NCBI GenBank assembly: GCA_947624095.1
Contig: CANQIR010000017.1
Span: forward strand, 1 to 12,900
Source: an uncultured Bacilli bacterium
GTDB lineage: Bacteria > Bacillota_I > Bacilli_A > RF39 > UBA660
DNA: 12,900 bases
Reading direction: 5' to 3'
This document shows positions 5,455 to 11,607 of the stretch, piece after piece. How positions within the stretch are numbered: position 1 is the first letter of the stretch; each line of letters opens with the position of its first letter. The position numbers and the translations under genes are program-made. The notes below the pieces were generated by a model. It was not told the origin of the DNA and made no database searches. It was given only the letters and a program-made list of their open reading frames with translations.

Positions 5455-8280
5455 ATGGGATTAGTTAAGAAAAAACTAGTTAAAGTAGAAAAGCAACCAG
5501 GTAAGGAATTAGTAGGAATTAAGAAAAAGACTAAGAAGGAAAAGAAAGAAAGAAAATGGACAACAAAGAATATTGTTTTAACAATTCTACTTAGTTTAGG
5601 AATATTGGGAATTGGGATCTTAATTATATTTGCTTTATATATTATTTTTACAGCTGGGGAATTTGATGAAGATAAAGTATATAATAAAGAAATGACTGTT
5701 TTAAATGATAAAAACGGGGTGGAATTTGCAAGAGTTGGAGCGGAAAACAGAGAGACAGTATATTATGATGAGTTACCGGAAGTTCTTATCGATGCAATTG
5801 TTGCTACCGAAGATGCAAGATTCTTTCAACATAATGGTTTAGATATTGCCAGATTTGCTAAAGCTTCGTTAGGTCAATTGATGGGTAATAAAAATGCCGG
5901 TGGAGCTTCGACGATTACAATGCAAGTATCGAAAAATAACTATACTTCTACTGAAGCTAGTGGGATAAAAGGGATAGTTAGAAAATTTACAGATATTTAT
6001 TTTTCAATATTTAAAATAGAAAAGGTTTATACTAAACAAGAGATTATTCAATTTTACGTTAATGTTCCTTGGCTTGGTGATTGGGCTTGGGGAGTTGAAG
6101 CAGCTTGTCAAAGATATTTTGGTAAATCAGTTAGGGATTTAACTTTAGCTGAAGCTTCCTTAATTGCCGGTATTTTTAATAATCCACTATATTATAATCC
6201 TTTTACTAATCCAGAATTAGCTACTAAAAGACGGAGTGTTGTTTTGGACTTGATGGTAAGACACGGATATATTACGGAGGAACAAAAAAATATTGCTGAA
6301 TCGATTAGTGTAGAATCATTATTATTACCGGAAGATGAGAGAGTTTATTCAGATGAACAGAAATATCAATCAGTTATCGATGTAGTTCTTAATGAGGTAC
6401 GTGATAAAACAGGAGTTGAGCCATATAATGTACCGATGATAATTGATACGACTATTGATACACAGGTTGAGGATGTTTTATTAAAACTTGATTCGGGAGA
6501 GCTAGGATATGAGTTTGTGGATGATTTAGTTCAAACAGCAGTTGCCGTTACAGATGTTGAGGATGGTTCGGTAGCGGGTATATTAGGAAGAAGAAATCAA
6601 TCGAAAAGTAAGAGTGCTTATAATTTTGCTACGCAGATGTTTAGGCATCCAGGATCAACGGCAAAACCAATATTTGATTATGGACCATATCTAGAGTATA
6701 ACAATGGATCAACCTACTCGCCTTTCTTTAATGAATGTAATATGACTTATTCAAATGGGCAGGCAATTAAAAATAGTGATGGGTCTTGTGGTGGAATTGT
6801 AACAATGCGAACGGCTTTAATGTATAGTAGAAATATTCCAGCATTACAAGCTTTCCAACAAGTTGATCCAGAGAAAATTAGTGAATTTGTTCATAATTTA
6901 GGAATTGATTATGGTGATACGTTACTAGAGTCGATGTCAATTGGGGGATTTGATGGTGTTAGTCCTTTACAATTATCGGCAGCTTATGCGGCATTTGCTA
7001 GAGGCGGTTATTATATAGAGCCTTATTCAGTAAGAAAAATTACTTATATTGATACGGAAGAAACTTGGGAAGCTAATCCACAAAGAGAAAAAGTTATGAG
7101 TGAAGAAACTGCATTTATGATTAATTCAATGCTAATGTCAACAAAGGGAACAGGGGTTGCTGGTAATCTTAATGTTAGTGGAACAGATTTAGCGGCTAAA
7201 TCAGGAACAAGTACTTATGATTATAGTGCAATTAAAAATGCGGGTATTCCGGATAGTGTAGCTGGCAGTTTATCAAGAGATAATTGGGTAGATGTTTACT
7301 CACCTAATTATTCAATATCGGTTTGGTATGGATATGATAAATTATATAAAGACCATTATACAACAGCAAATGGTGGCGATAATCAAAGAAGAAAGATTAC
7401 AGCAGCAGTAGGAAGTGAAATATTTAAATTAAAACCAGCAGCTAGATTTGATGTTCCTGATGGGGTTGTTAAAGTTAATGTAGAGAAATGGACATTCCCA
7501 GCGCAACTTGCGAGTGAGAATACACCGGAAGATTTAATTACTAGTGAATATTTTAGAAAAGGAACAGAACCAACTGAGGTATCAAAGAGATTTGCTCAGT
7601 TAGATAATCCGACTGGTGGTGGATATGTATATAATGGTTCAGCTGTAACGATTAGTTGGAATCCAATTGAGATGCCACAAGCAATTGATACTAATTATTT
7701 ACAAAATTATTTTAATACTTATTATAGTAAATGGGCGGAGAAATATTATAATGAAAGAATTGATTATAATAATAATAATTTTGGAACTATTGGTTATCAA
7801 ATTTATTTAAAAGATGAGAGTGGCTTAACTAATTTAGGATATACAACTAATACTACTTATACTCACGAATGTCCAACTGGTGATTGTACTTATGTAGTTA
7901 AATCTGCTTATAGTATTTATAAGACTAATATGAGTTCAGGTTTAACTATTGAGACGACTGGTAGTTCGGTGGAAATGCCGGATGAAGTAACTATAAGACA
8001 TAATGGTGGTGACAAGGTTTGTTTTAAGGTTATAGCTGATGGAGTTTATGATGATTCTAATTCTTTGATTGTCTATAATCGAGGTGTTGATGTAACAAGT
8101 AGTGCTTTAGTTACGAAGAATTATTATTTGAATAATAATATAGTTAATAGTATCTTACTTAATCAACCTGGTAGTTATTATATTAATTATGATATAACTT
8201 ATAATGGAAAGAATTATAGTACTAGAAAAACAGTTAATGTATGTAGTAATGGATGTAATGACGATAATGAATGTATATAA
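5455..8280 (+). CDS. ponA: Class A penicillin-binding protein (bifunctional glycosyltransferase/transpeptidase, PBP1-type)
   Basis: It polymerises lipid II into glycan strands and cross-links the stem peptides outside the membrane. The 941 residues contain: a Lys-rich cytoplasmic tail (1-38), one transmembrane anchor (about 39-66), a GT51 domain (about 80-275) with ATEDARFFQHNGLD (117-130, catalytic E119), GGASTITMQVSKN (149-161), RKFTD (176-180) and WGVEAACQRYFGK (212-224), then a transpeptidase domain with STAK (S401, K404), SRN (458-460) and KSGT (582-585). From about 718 come a fibronectin-III-like domain (VTISWNPIEMPQ) and an Ig-like domain (about 841-929) with a Cys-containing end. Motif 3 has Asp180 where the family usually has Glu. 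ATG 5455 lies eight bases after AAGGAG, which sits in the last codons of recU. The basic tail is the type of site GpsB binds. Confidence 0.97.
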   Translation: MGLVKKKLVKVEKQPGKELVGIKKKTKKEKKERKWTTKNIVLTILLSLGILGIGILIIFALYIIFTAGEFDEDKVYNKEMTVLNDKNGVEFARVGAENRETVYYDELPEVLIDAIVATEDARFFQHNGLDIARFAKASLGQLMGNKNAGGASTITMQVSKNNYTSTEASGIKGIVRKFTDIYFSIFKIEKVYTKQEIIQFYVNVPWLGDWAWGVEAACQRYFGKSVRDLTLAEASLIAGIFNNPLYYNPFTNPELATKRRSVVLDLMVRHGYITEEQKNIAESISVESLLLPEDERVYSDEQKYQSVIDVVLNEVRDKTGVEPYNVPMIIDTTIDTQVEDVLLKLDSGELGYEFVDDLVQTAVAVTDVEDGSVAGILGRRNQSKSKSAYNFATQMFRHPGSTAKPIFDYGPYLEYNNGSTYSPFFNECNMTYSNGQAIKNSDGSCGGIVTMRTALMYSRNIPALQAFQQVDPEKISEFVHNLGIDYGDTLLESMSIGGFDGVSPLQLSAAYAAFARGGYYIEPYSVRKITYIDTEETWEANPQREKVMSEETAFMINSMLMSTKGTGVAGNLNVSGTDLAAKSGTSTYDYSAIKNAGIPDSVAGSLSRDNWVDVYSPNYSISVWYGYDKLYKDHYTTANGGDNQRRKITAAVGSEIFKLKPAARFDVPDGVVKVNVEKWTFPAQLASENTPEDLITSEYFRKGTEPTEVSKRFAQLDNPTGGGYVYNGSAVTISWNPIEMPQAIDTNYLQNYFNTYYSKWAEKYYNERIDYNNNNFGTIGYQIYLKDESGLTNLGYTTNTTYTHECPTGDCTYVVKSAYSIYKTNMSSGLTIETTGSSVEMPDEVTIRHNGGDKVCFKVIADGVYDDSNSLIVYNRGVDVTSSALVTKNYYLNNNIVNSILLNQPGSYYINYDITYNGKNYSTRKTVNVCSNGCNDDNECI

Positions 8281-8309
8281 AAACTATTGGTCAAATGATC
8301 AATAGTTTT
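8280..8309. terminator. Bidirectional terminator shared by ponA and nth
   Basis: AAAACTATTGGTC (8280-8292), loop AAAT, and GATCAATAGTTTT (8297-8309) form a 13-bp stem with one G-T pair. It is flanked by T-runs in both directions (T8306-8311 on plus; the A-run 8280-8283 on minus). The last base of the ponA stop TAA is the first base of the stem, and the nth stop TGA (8301-8299) lies within it, so one hairpin closes both convergent operons. Confidence 0.9.
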
Positions 8310-8931
8310 TTATGTGGTGTTGATAATAAGGACAATTGTTGTTTAAAGGACAAGTCTGACATTCTGGTTTAAGACTTTTACAAGTATATCGACCAAAGAG
8401 GACTAGTTGATGGTGTAACCTACTCCATTTGGCTTTAGGAAATTTTTTCATTAATTTCTTTTCGATAATTGTAACATCATCAGTTTCTTTGGCTAGTTTT
8501 AAACGTTTGGCTACCCTACTTACATGAGTATCAACAGCGATAGCTGGGACATTATAAATATTAGATAAAACTACATTAGCAGTTTTATGACCAACACCTG
8601 GTAAGCTTTCTAAGTAAACACGATTATTAGGAACAATACCTTGGTAATTAGCAACTAAAGACTTAGCAATTTCACTAACATAAAGAGCTTTTCTTCTAAA
8701 AGTACCAACTGGCTTGATAATTGATTCAATATCTTGAATATTAGCTTTAGCTAAAGAGAAAATATCATATCTTTGGAAAATGATAGCTGTAACTTCGTTA
8801 ACGCGTTTATCAGTACACTGAGCACTTAATACGGTAGCAATAAGTAATTCATAATCTTTTTGATATTTTAGTTCACATTGAGCATTAGGATATAATAAAT
8901 CTAAGGCTTCAATAATTAAATCTTTATTCAT
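8299..8931 (-). CDS. nth: Endonuclease III (DNA glycosylase/AP lyase)
   Basis: A base-excision repair enzyme that removes oxidised pyrimidines and cuts at abasic sites. From ATG 8931 it has 210 residues, the usual size. The helix-hairpin-helix LPGVGHKTANVV is at 110-121 with catalytic Lys116; catalytic Asp134 lies in IAVDTHVSRVAKRL; the [4Fe-4S] ligands C184, C191, C194 and C200 have the classical C-x6-C-x2-C-x5-C spacing. LSAQCTD (35-41) is also typical. ATG 8931 overlaps the end of dnaD by 8 bases and follows AAGTG (8942-8938) by six bases; the alternative GTG 8940 would be part of that site. It is the last gene of cca-dnaD-nth; dnaD-nth is conserved in Bacillus. The stop is TGA, inside the terminator stem. 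Confidence 0.97.
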   Translation of the reverse strand: MNKDLIIEALDLLYPNAQCELKYQKDYELLIATVLSAQCTDKRVNEVTAIIFQRYDIFSLAKANIQDIESIIKPVGTFRRKALYVSEIAKSLVANYQGIVPNNRVYLESLPGVGHKTANVVLSNIYNVPAIAVDTHVSRVAKRLKLAKETDDVTIIEKKLMKKFPKAKWSRLHHQLVLFGRYTCKSLKPECQTCPLNNNCPYYQHHIKNY

Positions 8932-9565
8932 CGTAATCACTTAACCAATCATAATCAAATAATTCTTGTTGAATAGGTTGTTCATCGTGTTTTTTTAAAT
9001 GTTCTTCAACATCTTTCATCGTCTTAAATTTATTCTTATTCCATTCATAAACAATATTTCCGATATAGCGAATACTGGTAGTACCATTGTATTTGGCTTC
9101 TTTTAAAGCGCCAATTATTAATTCTTCACTGATACCATTATCAAGCCAAGCTTTAATTAGCTCAATTTCTGTACTAGATAATGGGCGACCAAACTCAGTT
9201 TCAAAAGCGGTAAATATTGATACTTTCTCTTCTTCTTGGGTTTCAGTTATAATATCAGTTTCAATTTCATCATAAATATTAGATAAATCTACTTCCTCGG
9301 TAATTCTTCCTTCTAAATCTTTAGTTGGTTTAAGAGAGATTAGCTTTTTCTGAATAAGGGAATTAAATGATTCTAGGATGGTGGTTTCAGGTAAAGAGAT
9401 TACTTTACTAATTAATGAAGGATCAAAATTATTGGTATAGTTATTGTCTAAAAAGATTAAAAGAAGGAATTCATTCATAGATAAATTGTTACTTAAAGCA
9501 ATACGGATTAAATAATCAGTAACAACAAAACGATGTGATTTAACTATTTTATTAAAAGTATTCAT
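8924..9565 (-). CDS. dnaD: DNA replication initiation / primosome protein DnaD
   Basis: DnaD acts with DnaB and DnaI to load the replicative helicase at oriC and at stalled forks in low-GC Gram-positives. From ATG 9565 it has 213 residues. The N-terminal winged-helix domain (DDBH1) covers about 14-85 (VTDYLIRIALSNNLSMNEF, then a helix and a C-terminal wing). An acidic linker (about 98-115) leads to the DDBH2/DnaB_2 domain starting FETEFGRPLSSTEIELIKAW (121-140) and containing the YxxxIxxxW signature (Y167, I171, W175) that binds single-stranded DNA. The tail is acidic and aromatic (ELFDYDWLSDYDE). ATG 9565 lies one base after the cca stop; AAGGTGG is in the last cca codons. Two in-frame GTGs at 9577 and 9574 overlap that site. 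Middle gene of cca-dnaD-nth. Confidence 0.95.
   Translation of the reverse strand: MNTFNKIVKSHRFVVTDYLIRIALSNNLSMNEFLLLIFLDNNYTNNFDPSLISKVISLPETTILESFNSLIQKKLISLKPTKDLEGRITEEVDLSNIYDEIETDIITETQEEEKVSIFTAFETEFGRPLSSTEIELIKAWLDNGISEELIIGALKEAKYNGTTSIRYIGNIVYEWNKNKFKTMKDVEEHLKKHDEQPIQQELFDYDWLSDYDE
8938..8942 (-). promoter_or_regulatory. Weak ribosome-binding site deciding the nth start
   Basis: AAGTG (8942-8938), inside the dnaD coding region, six bases before ATG 8931. It contains the in-frame GTG 8940-8938. The match is weak, so translation probably depends on ribosomes terminating at dnaD. Confidence 0.45.
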
Positions 9566-9566
9566 A

Positions 9567-10652
9567 TTATTCACCACCTTGGGTTATGTACTCGGTTAGA
9601 GCTTCTCTAGTATTGGGTAATTTTTCATCAAGGACTAGATTAATTAACTTTTCAGATAATTCTTTGACTTTTTTTTGCTGATTAAGATTGGTAAGAGTGG
9701 CAAGAGAGTTATGAGATAAAGCTAGTTCTTGAGGTGATTTTAAAGGAAGAGATTCATACATAGAGTTAACATTTTTAACGTCGATATTTAATATTTTAGC
9801 AGATAATTGATTAATGTAAAGACCATACTTATATAAAGTATGATTATTAATAGTACCAATTTTAAGGATATTTTTGATATTATTAATAGTATTTTTTTCT
9901 AGTTTAGTGAAGGGATATTGATTGGAGATGGTTAATTGGGCATACATAGCACATAGATTGTTAACGGGAACTAAGTTATGATGGGATATCTCTAATAAGT
10001 CATAAAGATTTAAAGACTTTAAAAGATTTAAGCCATCTTTAACATTGGGTGATAATAAAATACGATCCAACTCTTCTCTTTTTCTTTGATAAGATAAGTT
10101 TTTTATTAAATGACCATTCTTTTTTATTTCTTTAGCAATTAATGGATCAAGATTAAAGTTAAGGATGGTACAAAAACGAACAGCACGTAAGATTCTTAAA
10201 GGATCTTCTTTTAATTTAGTTTTAGTATCGCCAATACATTTAATTAGCCGATTTTGTAAATCTGTACGACCACCTAACGGGTCGATTATTTCACCACTAC
10301 TTGTCATACATATGGCATTGATAGTAAAGTCTCTTCTTTGCAAATCTTCTAAAAGGTTATGTATATATTGAATTTCGGTGGGACGACGATTATGGTACTT
10401 GCCTTCTTTTCGATAAGTTGTTATATCAAAGGTATATTTAGAAGCACGAAGGCGAAAAGAACCATATGTTGGATTATTAAAGGAATTGGCATTAAATATA
10501 TTTATTAAATCCTTGGGTAAAGCATTGGTACAAATATCAATATCTGTACTGCTAATACCTAATAAATAGTCGCGGACATAACCACCGACGATATAAGCTT
10601 CAAAACCATTATTTTCAATTTTATTTAAAATTTTAGTTATTTGTTGATTCAT
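9567..10652 (-). CDS. cca: CCA tRNA nucleotidyltransferase (class II)
   Basis: It adds or repairs the 3'-CCA of tRNAs without a nucleic acid template. It has 361 residues, somewhat shorter than the roughly 400 of Bacillus Cca. The head domain shows GGYVRDYLLG (23-32), the metal-binding D-x-D (D37, D39 in DIDICTNA), RRDFTINA (106-113), IDPLGGRTDL (123-132) and EDPLRILRAVRF (149-160); a REELDR segment (192-197) fits the nucleotide-selecting motif. The C-terminal half is helical and divergent, as usual for body and tail domains. ATG 10652 follows AAGGAG with five bases between. It heads the cca-dnaD-nth operon and is transcribed divergently from the 270-residue hypothetical gene. It complements RNase P in tRNA maturation. 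Whether it is a full CCA-adding enzyme or an A- or C-adding half cannot be decided by eye, but the length and single copy here favour full CCA addition. Confidence 0.95.
   Translation of the reverse strand: MNQQITKILNKIENNGFEAYIVGGYVRDYLLGISSTDIDICTNALPKDLINIFNANSFNNPTYGSFRLRASKYTFDITTYRKEGKYHNRRPTEIQYIHNLLEDLQRRDFTINAICMTSSGEIIDPLGGRTDLQNRLIKCIGDTKTKLKEDPLRILRAVRFCTILNFNLDPLIAKEIKKNGHLIKNLSYQRKREELDRILLSPNVKDGLNLLKSLNLYDLLEISHHNLVPVNNLCAMYAQLTISNQYPFTKLEKNTINNIKNILKIGTINNHTLYKYGLYINQLSAKILNIDVKNVNSMYESLPLKSPQELALSHNSLATLTNLNQQKKVKELSEKLINLVLDEKLPNTREALTEYITQGGE
9574..9580 (-). promoter_or_regulatory. Ribosome-binding site deciding the dnaD start
   Basis: AAGGTGG within the last codons of cca, eight bases before ATG 9565. 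It overlaps both in-frame GTG codons that a longest-frame call could choose. Confidence 0.6.
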
Positions 10653-10668
10653 AATATCTCCTTAGATA

Positions 10669-10697
10669 ATTATAAATGTGATAGTTGCTTTTTTCAA
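10669..10697 (-). promoter_or_regulatory. Promoter of the cca-dnaD-nth operon
   Basis: On the minus strand TTGAAA (10697-10692), a 17-base spacer and a perfect TATAAT (10674-10669). Its -35 lies next to the -35 of the divergent hypothetical gene, so the two promoters overlap face to face. Confidence 0.8.
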
Positions 10698-10712
10698 TAC
10701 ATATGATATAAT
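10685..10712 (+). promoter_or_regulatory. Promoter of the hypothetical gene
   Basis: Extended -10 TGATATAAT (10704-10712) with a weak -35 TTGCTT (10685-10690) at 16 bases. The expected start of transcription is about 20 bases before the ATG. The region from 10685 to 10706 is shared with the cca promoter on the other strand, so both polymerases are unlikely to bind at once. Confidence 0.7.
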
Positions 10713-10738
10713 ACCTTTACATTTAAGGAAGTGGAATT

Positions 10739-11551
10739 ATGGCAAGTAATATTCCTAATGAAAAGCGGTTTAGACAAACCCATGAGCTATATACAGCAAT
10801 AGAAGATTTAGATAGAGAATTAGATAAAAGTGAGCATTTACCAAATGAATTAGCTAAGTTATTTGGCAAAGCTTTCTTGAAATCTTTACCTTTTTGTAAT
10901 GTTGCTTTTAGTAAAGATATACTTAATAAATACCGAGAAGCGGAATTAGTATTTAAAAGATTTAGGGTAATTAGTGATTTTATTAATGATCACGGGTATC
11001 GAAATGGCGATATACAAGCAAATATTGACTTTACTAAGGAAGTTAAGGATGCGGTGGTTAGTTGTCAGGAAAGTTATTATAGTTACCTTATTAGTTTATT
11101 AGATACAATAGATTTTTTTAGACAATATGATTTTAAAACTAAAGATAAATTAGGAATTTTGGAAGTTCAAGATGAAGCATTAGATAAAGTTTTGGATATT
11201 GGTAATAAAGCTATGGGAATGGTACTAGGTTTTGATGATGTAGTCTTACAATTTATGGATACGCAGTTTTTTATGTTTATGGAAGGTAAAGTTGTTAGAG
11301 TGAAATCTAGTGCTAGTGAGGATGGTAAAACTTATGGCTGCTTTCCAACGGAAGATTCTATAAGAATATTAGTACCGGAGATAGTTAGTTATGATACTTT
11401 TATGATGAATGTATGTATTTATGCGCAAGCTTATGAATATTATTGTCAACAATCTACTGATTTTGAAAAGGGAGATTTGGTAGCTAGTGTTTTAAAAGAT
11501 ACGGAAGAAAGTTATGTTCCGTTATTGAGGAGTAAACATTTGGATTTTTAA
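10739..11551 (+). CDS. Hypothetical protein of unknown function (270 residues)
   Basis: I do not recognise this protein. It starts at ATG 10739 after AAGGAAGTGG and has its own promoter and terminator. It has no signal peptide, no transmembrane helix and no obvious nucleotide-binding or metal motif, so it is probably a soluble cytoplasmic protein. Residues 8-80 are rich in charged helical patterns (FRQTHELYTAIEDLDRELDK, then NKYREAELVFKRFRVISDF), 98-160 look helical with aromatic clusters (ESYYSYLISLLDTIDFF), and 165-215 look like beta-strands (VVLQFMDTQFFMFMEGKVVRV, SIRILVPEIV). A last helix, MNVCIYAQAYEYYCQQS (223-239), is aromatic and Cys-containing. Five cysteines occur (53, 109, 201, 226, 236) without a metal-site spacing. 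Codon and base use resemble the neighbours, so recent transfer is not suggested. It is alone between cca and rpoC, so context gives no function. Confidence 0.85.
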   Translation: MASNIPNEKRFRQTHELYTAIEDLDRELDKSEHLPNELAKLFGKAFLKSLPFCNVAFSKDILNKYREAELVFKRFRVISDFINDHGYRNGDIQANIDFTKEVKDAVVSCQESYYSYLISLLDTIDFFRQYDFKTKDKLGILEVQDEALDKVLDIGNKAMGMVLGFDDVVLQFMDTQFFMFMEGKVVRVKSSASEDGKTYGCFPTEDSIRILVPEIVSYDTFMMNVCIYAQAYEYYCQQSTDFEKGDLVASVLKDTEESYVPLLRSKHLDF

Positions 11552-11570
11552 CCACGATATGTGGTTTTTT
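11550..11570 (+). terminator. Intrinsic terminator of the hypothetical gene
   Basis: AACCAC (11550-11555), five-base loop GATAT, GTGGTT (11561-11566) and a T-run to 11570. The last two bases of the TAA stop are the first two of the stem. The minus-strand side lacks a good T-run, so it serves the plus strand. Confidence 0.75.
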
Positions 11571-11581
11571 ATTTGGGTAAG

Positions 11582-11607
11582 AAAAAAGGATTGCTTTGAC
11601 AATCCTT
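11582..11607 (-). terminator. Intrinsic terminator of rpoC
   Basis: On the minus strand AAGGATTG (11607-11600), six-base loop and CAATCCTT (11593-11586), an 8-bp perfect stem, then a T-run to 11582. The last two bases of the rpoC stop TAA (11608-11606) lie in the stem. Confidence 0.85.

Noticed and set aside
8275..8301. Use of TGA as Trp (code 4), since reading through the nth TGA gives only five more codons before TAG
   Set aside because: Trp is written TGG throughout, no gene has an internal TGA, and the nth TGA lies in the terminator stem like the other stops here.
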